64,000 nucleotides of DNA, from assembly GCA_934648845.1 (NCBI GenBank), contig CAKUFS010000010.1, forward strand, positions 14,014 to 78,013. The letters are read 5' to 3'. A model generated the notes under the pieces. The model had not been told where the DNA came from and made no database searches. It saw only the letters and a program-made list of their open reading frames with translations. Both the position numbers and the translations under genes were made by a program. Origin of the DNA: an uncultured Eggerthellaceae bacterium (lineage in GTDB: Bacteria > Actinomycetota > Coriobacteriia > Coriobacteriales > Eggerthellaceae). Every line of letters begins with the position of its first letter. Within the stretch, counting starts at the first letter, position 1. Below are positions 26,720 to 34,153 of this stretch, piece by piece.

Positions 26720-27832
26720 CTAGGATGATGCCTCCCTTGCTTTCAGCTTGTCTAAAATGCCTTCGGTTCTAGGATGACCCGTTGAAAGTCCAAGAAAGGA
26801 CTGAAGCAAGAGGAGCTGCTTTATCTCGCTGCCACTCGTAGCGTTGCGTTCGTCCCCAGGAAGCCTCACTTGATCTCTTCTCAGCGTCTTCACGGGAATG
26901 CTTGAGGTTGACCACTCGACCTCAATTGTAGATGCCTCAGTTTGTCCGTCGAGCAACTGCGATGTCTCGTGATTCTTCTTGCCGTTCTTAAAAGTACGCA
27001 GGTACTTGGCCTTGACCTGACAGTCTTCACAGCAGTATTTGGAATCGATGCGGCGGTTATACTCTCTCGGCGTGAAAAGTCTTCTGCACTCGGGGTTCTG
27101 GCAGAATCGGTACGCATTGTTGAGCATTACGCCTTTAGCTAAGCAAATGAAAAGATACTGCATAAGGGTGCAGACTCCATCGCGGTTACCGTCTTCGATG
27201 ATGTCAACCGGATCGACCGAACCGCTCAGCACCGCATTGCAATATCTCACGCTTTCATGGACAAGCTCTTTATCGCACAGCCATTCTTGTTCGGTATAGC
27301 TATCTTGCAAGGTGCTTGTTATTGCCCTTATCGCCACCTGCGCGTCGCAGACAGCCTCCGCGACTTCCTCGACAGAAGCAACATGACAGGGAACAACATC
27401 TATCCCTGGTCTTCTCTTGTTGCGACCCTTTCTCCAGTTCTCGTTCACGACCTTGCTTAGGGTCTGGTTTTCGACCCCGTATCTCTCCCTGGCGATTATG
27501 TCAACATCGCCCATGCCCTCGTAAAGGAACACGGTTTTCTTTATGCCAACGGAATCAAGATCATCGTAAACGTCCGTTGGGGTGACAAGCGCACTTACCG
27601 CTTCTGCTGCAACGGAGTAGCCGAGGGATGCTCCATCGCTGTTGGAACCAACGGCGCGATTGGCAGCGCTGACGACAGGCGCTATTTCACCGAGGGCCTC
27701 GCAGTCGTAGTAAAGAGACTCGTGCCCAGCACCATCGTCGTGTACGGCAGCGCACCTGAAGACATCTTTGGCAAGTATCGTAAGGCGGGTATTGAGATCG
27801 TCCAGTTCGATTGCGAAACCACCTCCGCGCAC
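26720..27832 (-). CDS. CGNR/DUF-type zinc-ribbon protein, 5' part doubtful
   Basis: Unknown function. The open frame is 370 aa, with a C-terminal zinc ribbon: CQNPECRRLF (Cys-x4-Cys), then YCCEDCQVKAKYLRTFKNGK. A helical region precedes it (QYLFICLAKGVMLNNAYRF). The first roughly 124 residues are antisense to a convincing DUF4417 remnant (27461-27847), and the GTG at 27832 has no ribosome site. The true gene is therefore probably 5'-truncated near 27460, or starts inside that region. Confidence 0.6.
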   Translation of the reverse strand: MRGGGFAIELDDLNTRLTILAKDVFRCAAVHDDGAGHESLYYDCEALGEIAPVVSAANRAVGSNSDGASLGYSVAAEAVSALVTPTDVYDDLDSVGIKKTVFLYEGMGDVDIIARERYGVENQTLSKVVNENWRKGRNKRRPGIDVVPCHVASVEEVAEAVCDAQVAIRAITSTLQDSYTEQEWLCDKELVHESVRYCNAVLSGSVDPVDIIEDGNRDGVCTLMQYLFICLAKGVMLNNAYRFCQNPECRRLFTPREYNRRIDSKYCCEDCQVKAKYLRTFKNGKKNHETSQLLDGQTEASTIEVEWSTSSIPVKTLRRDQVRLPGDERNATSGSEIKQLLLLQSFLGLSTGHPRTEGILDKLKAREASS

Positions 27833-27847
27833 AAGGAGGTGAAATGA
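27461..27847 (+). pseudogene. DUF4417 protein C-terminal remnant
   Basis: An open frame without a start codon, preceded in frame by a stop (27458-27460). It reads SLPGDYVNIAHALVKEHGF, IKIIVNVRWGDKRTY, IAVGTNGAIGS, TIVVYGSAPEDIFGKYRKAG and IEIVQFDCE before TGA. NVRWGD, VGT.G and VVYGSAPEDIFGKY are hallmark blocks of DUF4417. About 129 codons remain, roughly the C-terminal half of the usual length. Its TGA overlaps the ATG of the LHH nuclease gene. Confidence 0.75.
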
Positions 27848-28290
27848 TGGGGACAGGCGAGCATGGCGGATTTGGGTACACCTCGGGTTCGAGCAAATCT
27901 AAGATCTTCACGAGGGTTTGGTATGAGGGGACCGTCAAGGTCGGAGAAAAGGTTCGCGATGTGAGTCGCAGAGTTTACCAACGCAACGATATTGATTTTG
28001 ATTATTATGACCCCAAGGCGAAAAAGACAAATCTGCAGCGTATGATGGATGGTGACGCCCCAATCGGCAGCAATGGCAAACCGGTCCAGCTGCATCACGT
28101 TTTGCAGCAAGAAAGCGGACCTATGGCCGAGGTTCGGGAAGTCACTCACCGAGAGTATAAGCGGACCTTGCACGGGCTCGTGGGCAGAGGCAACAGCTTC
28201 AGGAACAATCCTGAGCTGAAGAAGCAGTACAACAACTTCAAGCGAGCCTACTGGATTTGGCGAGCTAAACAGTATCTTGAAGGGAGATAG
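27844..28290 (+). CDS. LHH-type HNH/Endo VII nuclease toxin domain protein
   Basis: 148 aa from ATG 27844, preceded by AAGGAGGTG. The C-terminal domain contains the Leu-His-His motif (GKPVQLHHVLQQESGPM), then EVTHREYKRTLHG and a basic helical tail, as in the LHH toxin family of the HNH/Endo VII superfamily. It would cleave nucleic acid in a target cell. There is no N-terminal secretion or PAAR/RHS module, so it looks like a detached polymorphic-toxin tip. A SUKH immunity gene follows 2 bp after the stop. Confidence 0.85.
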   Translation: MMGTGEHGGFGYTSGSSKSKIFTRVWYEGTVKVGEKVRDVSRRVYQRNDIDFDYYDPKAKKTNLQRMMDGDAPIGSNGKPVQLHHVLQQESGPMAEVREVTHREYKRTLHGLVGRGNSFRNNPELKKQYNNFKRAYWIWRAKQYLEGR

Positions 28291-28292
28291 CG

Positions 28293-28706
28293 ATGAACAA
28301 ACAGATTGAGGCAGCAATATCCCAATGCAGTGGTAAAGATTCTTTCACAAAGATTGCCCCCACTCAGGAGATGCTCGCCGAGGCACAACAAAAGCTGGGA
28401 TTCCCGCTGCCCGAGCAGTTTATCGAGTACCTTAACGCCTACAGCCACGGAGGAGTTGGCTTCGAGATTCTCGGCGTCGGTTTTGATGGAAGCATGGCCT
28501 TTCTCGAAGAGACGCTTGAGTACCGTGAAGACGGCCTCCCAGCCAACCTTCTTGTCGTGGAGAACTGCGACGAATGGCTGTATTGCATTGATGCGAATTC
28601 GGGCGAAGTCGTGTCCTGGTATTTCGATGACGACTTGAGCGTCGATTACCCTTGCTTCGACGACTATCTGCTGGATCGCCTGAACGACGCTATCGAAAAC
28701 CTGTAG
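28293..28706 (+). CDS. SMI1/KNR4 (SUKH-1) family immunity protein
   Basis: 137 aa; GGGAGA site overlapping the end of the toxin gene. The SUKH fold is indicated by LGFPLPEQFIEYLNAYSHGG, ILGVGFDGSMAF and ENCDEWLYCIDANSGEVVSW. By family such proteins neutralise nuclease toxins encoded next door, here the LHH protein. A strong terminator ends the pair. Confidence 0.9.
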   Translation: MNKQIEAAISQCSGKDSFTKIAPTQEMLAEAQQKLGFPLPEQFIEYLNAYSHGGVGFEILGVGFDGSMAFLEETLEYREDGLPANLLVVENCDEWLYCIDANSGEVVSWYFDDDLSVDYPCFDDYLLDRLNDAIENL

Positions 28707-28740
28707 CTCGAAGTCTTAGAGGAACTTCAGGAGGTTTAAG

Positions 28741-28778
28741 AAACCCCTCTGGCAAGCGAAAGCTGCCAGAGGGGTTTG
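28741..28778. terminator. Terminator after the toxin-immunity pair
   Basis: AAACCCCTCTGGCA pairs perfectly with TGCCAGAGGGGTTT around a 9-nt loop. Confidence 0.85.
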
Positions 28779-28988
28779 TCATGTTCAACCGGGAAAACGT
28801 GCGCTCAAGGCACTCCCACTCAGTGATTTCCAGTCTGAACGCTTCGGATTTTACCGTCTCGTACGCTCTGGCATCGGCTCGTGCCGCCTATGTTGTTTCA
28901 TGCATAGGGGCAGTTCACGAATGGCCTCGGTTGTTGGAACTCACTTGGACGGAATTGGTAAAGATCGTTGCGATGACCGCTTGCCACC

Positions 28989-29064
28989 GCATTGTTGAGA
29001 CAACAATGCAAGTTGCGCAACAAGGCACGGATGTTAAAAAGACCCCGTCACTTTTTAACATCCG
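28989..29064. repeat. Two consecutive perfect hairpins upstream of the 33-bp palindrome
   Basis: GCATTGTTG-AGA-CAACAATGC (28989-29009), then a hairpin with 14-bp arms CGGATGTTAAAAAG / CTTTTTAACATCCG (29028-29064) and loop ACCCCGTCA. With the 33-bp palindrome 8 bp further on, three dyads lie in a row. The remaining intergenic sequence from 28779 has no supportable gene. Confidence 0.7.
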
Positions 29065-29071
29065 CGCGAAA

Positions 29072-29104
29072 TTGTTGACAAAAGGTGGGGTAATTTGTCA
29101 ACAA
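29072..29104 (-). repeat. 33-bp palindrome downstream of recN
   Basis: Identical to 26417-26449. It lies 6 bp beyond the recN stop codon on the minus strand, so it would form a hairpin in the recN mRNA 3' end. It has no U-tract. Confidence 0.85.
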
Positions 29105-29110
29105 ACAGCG

Positions 29111-30901
29111 CTAGTTGTTCGCATCATGGGATTGGGCAAGCAGCTCGGCCGCATGAAGACGCGCCGCTTCGCTTTCGTCGCCCGCCAGCATGCGCGCAAT
29201 CTCATCAACACGCGCAGACCCCTCAACAGGGGTAATAGTGGTTTCAGGAAGCGCGCCACCCGTTTTTGCCACCACATAGTGGCATTGCGCGCGCACCGCC
29301 ACCTGCGGCAAATGCGTTACCACAAGCACCTGACGCGTTGTTGCAAGGTCGGCAAGAACATCCGCAAGTGCCACCGCCGTAGCACCGCCCACACCGGCGT
29401 CAACTTCATCGAAGATGAGCGTTTCAGCCGTATCGGCTTGACCCAGCACCACGCGCAACGCCAACATGACGCGGCTCACTTCGCCGCCCGATGCAATGCG
29501 CGCCAACGGACGTGCTGCCATTTCCGAACCAGGTCGGAACAAAAATTCAACCGTCGAAGGACCCACTTTCGTCCACGCCGCACGCGGTTGGCGCTCGATT
29601 TCGCATACGAGCTGCGCCGATCCCATGCACAAACGCTTCATCTGGTCGCATACCGCGCGCGCAAACCGAGGAGCCGCCGCTTTTCGTGCTTTATCCAACA
29701 CATCTGCCGCCTGCACTAATGCCGCTTCCGCCTGATCAACCGCTGCTTGCGCCGCCTTCAAACGCGCCTCGGAATCATCCACGGCACCCACTAAATCGGC
29801 CGCCGCATCGCGCGCCGCCAGCACATCCTCCATACGCGGCCCGTACAAACGCAACAGTCGCTGCATAGCACCCACACGTTCTTGCATGCGCGCCAACTCA
29901 GCAGCATCCAGCTCAATGGAATCGCGATACGCACGCACATCGGCAGCAACATCTTCGGCAATATACACGGCATCGCGCAGCGATTTCGCATACGCCTGCA
30001 GCGAGTCATCAAAGCGACATGCCTGGTCAAGCACGTAAATCGCGCTGTTCAAAGCATCCAGCGCGCTTACCTCTTCACCATCGCCCGAAAGCGCACGGTA
30101 CGCCCCCTCGGAAGCATTCACCAACGCTTCCGCGTTTTCCGCCTTTGCCAGCGCTTCAACAAGCTCTTCGTATTCGCCCGGCTGCGGATCAACCTCGTTC
30201 ACGCTGCGAAGAACAAACCGCGCCTCGTCAAGCTGTGCCGACGAAGAAGACGCCGCCGCACGCACGTCGTCAAGTGCAGCTTGCGCGGCCTGCGCTGCCG
30301 TAAAAGCTGCCCTGTACGTTTTGAGCGGCGCTTCCACCTGGTCTTTTGCCCAAGCATCAAGAAACGTCACATGATTTGCGGGCTTCAACAAGCGCTGATG
30401 CTCATGCTGACCGCACAGGTCAACCACAGGGCCAATCGTCGCCGCCAGCTGCGCTGCGCTGGCCATATGCCCGTCAAGCGTCACGCGCGAGCGACCGTCT
30501 GCTCCCACGCGACGCGTTACCACAATGTCGCGCTCGCATGCGTCGGCCGCAGCGGCGTCGGCAGTGCCGCCATCGCTGGTACCCGCGCTGCTGGCATCCG
30601 CGCCAGCAGCTCCAGCACCCACACCGCCTACACCAGTGGGCGCATCTTCCCATGCCGAATCAGCATCAGTGCCTTCACCTGCGCTTTCGCGCACGAAAAA
30701 GCGACCCGAAACCACCAGCGAGTCTTCCCCATCACGCACCATCTGCGCACTGGCACGCTCGCCCATAAGCAACTTGCACGCCGAAAGCAGCGCCGTTTTG
30801 CCCGCGCCCGTCTCGCCCGTAAGCACCGTCAGCCCCGCGCACGGCGTAAGCGTGGCGTTGCGGATAAGCGCCAAATTCTCAACATGGATTTCATCGATCA
30901 T
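29111..30901 (-). CDS. recN: DNA repair protein RecN
   Basis: SMC-like ATPase acting early in double-strand-break repair, 596 aa. IHVENLALIRNATLTPCAGL opens the head, with Walker A GETGAGKTALL. The long central region is helical coiled coil, and the C-terminal head has ASGGEVSRVMLAL and LIFDEVDAGVGG. An Ala/Gly/Asp-rich insertion of about 45 residues sits near residues 75-125 inside the N-terminal head. A 3'-end fragment of the same gene lies 2.6 kb away at 26456-26545. Confidence 0.95.
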   Translation of the reverse strand: MIDEIHVENLALIRNATLTPCAGLTVLTGETGAGKTALLSACKLLMGERASAQMVRDGEDSLVVSGRFFVRESAGEGTDADSAWEDAPTGVGGVGAGAAGADASSAGTSDGGTADAAAADACERDIVVTRRVGADGRSRVTLDGHMASAAQLAATIGPVVDLCGQHEHQRLLKPANHVTFLDAWAKDQVEAPLKTYRAAFTAAQAAQAALDDVRAAASSSSAQLDEARFVLRSVNEVDPQPGEYEELVEALAKAENAEALVNASEGAYRALSGDGEEVSALDALNSAIYVLDQACRFDDSLQAYAKSLRDAVYIAEDVAADVRAYRDSIELDAAELARMQERVGAMQRLLRLYGPRMEDVLAARDAAADLVGAVDDSEARLKAAQAAVDQAEAALVQAADVLDKARKAAAPRFARAVCDQMKRLCMGSAQLVCEIERQPRAAWTKVGPSTVEFLFRPGSEMAARPLARIASGGEVSRVMLALRVVLGQADTAETLIFDEVDAGVGGATAVALADVLADLATTRQVLVVTHLPQVAVRAQCHYVVAKTGGALPETTITPVEGSARVDEIARMLAGDESEAARLHAAELLAQSHDANN

Positions 30902-31006
30902 GAGTCGCGCGCCTTTCTTTTTGTTGCGCTGCCTTTCGCTGCATTCTTTCCCGTCAGTATACCAGTCGTGATACCATGAGGCGCGAAAGAAAACATAGGA
31001 GGCATC

Positions 31007-31459
31007 ATGCGAGCACTTATTCAGCGCGTCTCAAACGCGAGCGTTACCATCGATGGTGAAGAAAAAAGCGCCATTGAGCGGGGATTTCTCATTCTTTTAG
31101 GCGTGGGGCAGGAAGACACCGAAGAGCAAGCGGACAAACTATGGGGCAAAATCTCCAAACTGCGCATCTTCGATGACGAAAACGGGAAGACAAACCTCTC
31201 GCTTGCCGATATCAACGGCGATGTGCTGGTGGTTTCCCAATTCACGCTCTATGCCAGCTGCAAGAAGGGCAATCGCCCCTCGTTCACGCAAGCCGGCGCG
31301 CCCGACGAGGCAAACCACCTGTACGAATATTTCGCTAGCCTGGTGCGTGCAACCAGTGGCGTGCGCAACGTGGGAACCGGCGAGTTCGGCGCGGATATGC
31401 AGGTCGCGCTGGTAAACCACGGCCCCTTTACCATCTGGTTGGATACCGACACGCTGTAG
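31007..31459 (+). CDS. dtd: D-aminoacyl-tRNA deacylase
   Basis: Homodimeric editing enzyme that removes D-amino acids (and Gly) from tRNA. 150 aa, usual family length, with MRALIQRV at the start, the SQFTLYA motif and the Gly-cisPro-type [11 protein letters not shown] end. ATG 31007 follows AGGAGG. Divergent from recN. Confidence 0.96.
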   Translation: MRALIQRVSNASVTIDGEEKSAIERGFLILLGVGQEDTEEQADKLWGKISKLRIFDDENGKTNLSLADINGDVLVVSQFTLYASCKKGNRPSFTQAGAPDEANHLYEYFASLVRATSGVRNVGTGEFGADMQVALVNHGPFTIWLDTDTL

Positions 31460-31563
31460 CAGCACGAACCACGCGGAAGGCATCGGCGCCCAAGCAGGCG
31501 CCTGCACCCGGCCCCATCACGCGCTGCGCGCGCCGGGCGGGCTCACGAGCCCCTAAAAAACTC

Positions 31564-31595
31564 AGGGCTTGGAAGCCGAACAACTTCCAAGCCCT
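31564..31595. terminator. Terminator between dtd and the BspA-like gene
   Basis: AGGGCTTGGAAG pairs with CTTCCAAGCCCT between the two convergent genes; probably serves both. Confidence 0.75.
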
Positions 31596-31629
31596 GTCAT
31601 ATGAACGCCCGCCACGGTCACGCCAGCAA

Positions 31630-33918
31630 TCAGTCATCCCACCCGTAAAGAGCCGCGTACTGAATAGCGAATGCATTCGTTGCGTCAACATCGTTGTTCC
31701 ACTTCACATCGGCGCGAGAATACATGCTTTCGTAATCAGCGCGGTCGGCGTACGTATCGGGAGACACCACCATATCGTAGGCAATCTGCGCATCAACGAT
31801 GTTAAGCACACCGTTTCCATTCACATCGCCGTCGAGTTTCGCATGACTTCCGATGAAATACCCGGGCACGGCGACGCCGTTATCAACGCGCGCACGCGAA
31901 ACATCGGTGCACGATGCATCAAATACGGTGCCTTCGCCGCCTTCAAGCCTGGTGCAGCCGGCGAACATGCCTTCGGATTGCGTAACCTGCTTTACCGCCA
32001 GTTTCGATGCGAAAATGGCATCAAGCCAGCTGCAATTCGCGAACATCAGCCTCATATCGGTCACGCGCGACGTGTCCAACTCGGAAATTTCCACCGAATC
32101 CAGCCCCGTGCAGCCAGCGAACATGCTGTAACAGGTTTTCGCCGCAACGCCCTGACTTATTCTGACGTATCCAATATCCTCGCGATAACGATACCAGGGC
32201 ACCGCCTCGCAATCTTCCCCCCAGTCATCCAGCACACCCTGGGTTAGACCCGACAACGGACGAATCTGAAGAACATCCGAGCAATACAAATCGTCATAGT
32301 CAACGAACCACTCGCACGTGCCGCTGCGCTTCCAACCTTCGGTAACGCGATGCGCCGTGTACATCATTGCGCCCGATGTGCGATTGGCATTTGCCTCAGC
32401 CACTTGGGCTGTTGTCTCATACAAAACACCCGTAGTATCCATCCAAACGCATTCATCCGCGAAGCTCTTGTCCATATGAACACCTGCAGGCAGCGTCACA
32501 TTCGCAAGAGAGGTGCAATTTTCGAACATGCCCTCCGTTTCCACCGATGGCGAGAACGACCAACCCGAAAGGTCAATTGAAATCAGCGACGTGCAGCAAT
32601 CGAACATGTAATGCATGTCCGTTACGCCAGACAAATCCAAACCCGAAAAATCAACCGACGTCAGATTGTTGCAGCCCACAAAAAGACTCCGGCATGTTTT
32701 GGCCACCACACCTTGTTTGAAGCGAGCCGATATTATTTCATCGGCGTGCTCACTCCAGGGCGCGCCGTAATGATTTTCCTGCCAATCCGGCAAAGCACCC
32801 TTCCCGTAACCGGGCAGCGGACGAACCGTGAGCAGGCCGTCATCGTCTATCTTCCATTCGCATCCGCCGCTTTGCGTCCATCCCGAGGAAGGCATTGCAT
32901 CGGTGGTCGTGTATGTTTCCGCACCTGAAACGCGCTCGACGTTCGCCCAAAGCATCTCTTCGTTCGAATCATATACCGCGCCTGTCGTATCTACCCACCG
33001 AGAATCATGATGGGCGCCCATGGGGGACGTTCTGAGATACGCAAGAGTATTATTATCGGTCAAATCAAGCCCCGCTGGCAACGTGAGCTGCGACACAAGC
33101 GGCGCGCCCGCAAAGGAATACATCGCATTCGTTATCGCAGAGCCGGTAAACGACGAAATGTCCACCGATTCAAGCGACAAGCAATTCTGAAACAAGCCAT
33201 ACATGTTGGTCACGCGCGCAGCATTGATTCCCGATAAGTTGATGCTCTTTATTGACGAGCACTCATTAAACATGGAGCTCATACTGGTCACATTCGATGC
33301 GTCAACACCTTGGAAATTTACCGTTTGCAAGGCTGCGCAACCATAGAACATGCACGTCATGTCAGTCACCCGAGAGGTATCCAAGCCCGAAAGGTCAACA
33401 GACACTAAATTAGTCCATTCCGAGAACATGTGACGACACGTCTCAGCAACAACACCAGGCTCAATGACTACGGACGTAATAGAAGCGCGAAACGATTCGT
33501 CGCGCAGCCAGGGCGCTTGCTCGGTGCGCCACAAATCCAACACGCCCGAAGCGCCGTTGCCCAAAGGACGGACGGTAAGCAGGCCGGCGTCATCGACGCG
33601 CCATTCGCACGTGCCCAATTGGTTCCATCCCGCGGTGAGTGTCGCATCAGTAGCAGAGGCGGGGTCTGCCGAAGGACCTGCTGTCGGGGCAGATGCGTGA
33701 GGCGATGCGGACTCGGTAGCCGCAGCTACCGAAGACGATGCAGGCTCGGTAGCCGCAGCGGCGGAAACAACCGCCGAGCGCGCAGCTTCTTCCGCGCTGC
33801 CTTCCGCGTCTACCGCAAGAACTTGCACGGGGAAAAGCCCCGACACTAAGACGATCGAAAGAAGAGCGCTCGCGCACGCACGCGCCGAAGAGTGAGCCGC
33901 AGAGGGCTGCTTTTTCAT
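31630..33918 (-). CDS. BspA-like (DUF285) surface protein with C-terminal dockerin-like module, copy 1
   Basis: Secreted protein, 762 aa from ATG 33918 (AAGGAA site). A Sec signal peptide is followed by an Ala/Ser/Pro-rich region. Three blocks follow, each opening with a W..SGTCEW.VDD.GLL..RPL sequence and then DUF285 leucine-rich repeats of the form MF..C.NL.SVDLSGLDTS.VTDM. The C-terminal 65 residues hold two EF-hand-like repeats, LDGDVNGNGVLNIVDAQIAY and SRADVKWNNDVDATNAFAIQ, typical of dockerins. There is no LPXTG or membrane anchor. Adhesion or attachment to a cohesin is possible. Confidence 0.88.
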   Translation of the reverse strand: MKKQPSAAHSSARACASALLSIVLVSGLFPVQVLAVDAEGSAEEAARSAVVSAAAATEPASSSVAAATESASPHASAPTAGPSADPASATDATLTAGWNQLGTCEWRVDDAGLLTVRPLGNGASGVLDLWRTEQAPWLRDESFRASITSVVIEPGVVAETCRHMFSEWTNLVSVDLSGLDTSRVTDMTCMFYGCAALQTVNFQGVDASNVTSMSSMFNECSSIKSINLSGINAARVTNMYGLFQNCLSLESVDISSFTGSAITNAMYSFAGAPLVSQLTLPAGLDLTDNNTLAYLRTSPMGAHHDSRWVDTTGAVYDSNEEMLWANVERVSGAETYTTTDAMPSSGWTQSGGCEWKIDDDGLLTVRPLPGYGKGALPDWQENHYGAPWSEHADEIISARFKQGVVAKTCRSLFVGCNNLTSVDFSGLDLSGVTDMHYMFDCCTSLISIDLSGWSFSPSVETEGMFENCTSLANVTLPAGVHMDKSFADECVWMDTTGVLYETTAQVAEANANRTSGAMMYTAHRVTEGWKRSGTCEWFVDYDDLYCSDVLQIRPLSGLTQGVLDDWGEDCEAVPWYRYREDIGYVRISQGVAAKTCYSMFAGCTGLDSVEISELDTSRVTDMRLMFANCSWLDAIFASKLAVKQVTQSEGMFAGCTRLEGGEGTVFDASCTDVSRARVDNGVAVPGYFIGSHAKLDGDVNGNGVLNIVDAQIAYDMVVSPDTYADRADYESMYSRADVKWNNDVDATNAFAIQYAALYGWDD

Positions 33919-34017
33919 AGAGTTCCTTCCCAACGATATTGTTTTTATCGTTTCGCAGTATAGCCGAAGCAAGCCAGATTGCAGCCGCTCGAGAGCGCGT
34001 AAAAAACGAAAGGGCGC

Positions 34018-34139
34018 TTAATTGGTTGGCTGCGCGGCCACGCGCGCATCCGCCTGAGCTTCGGCCACGGGACAGCCCGCAAACGCGTCGGACTCCATGC
34101 CCCGCAGGGCGCGTCCACGTCCAGCATCTCGCCCGCCGC
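34018..34139 (-). pseudogene. Scar joining fragments of a BaiN-type and an LRR gene
   Basis: Bases 34102-34139 are identical over 38 nt to 37540-37577 in the flavoprotein gene (encoding GEMLDVDAPCG). Directly after, in another frame, comes MESDAFAGCPVAEAQ and a stop at 34018, matching the LRR protein's C-terminus (MEPDAFVGCPVAQTQ). The same two genes stand intact, in the same order, at 36685-38936. Confidence 0.8.
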
Positions 34140-34153
34140 AGTCACGCCAGCTA

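Noticed and set aside
28781..29110. Frame beginning ATG 28781 after the toxin-immunity terminator (MFNRENVRS...)
   Set aside because: No ribosome site, follows a terminator directly, and crosses three hairpins before entering recN antisense; possibly a remnant but not supportable as a gene.
33647..33877. Plus/minus short frames over the BspA Ala/Ser-rich region
   Set aside because: Low-complexity coding sequence opens all frames; only the BspA frame has a signal peptide and repeats.
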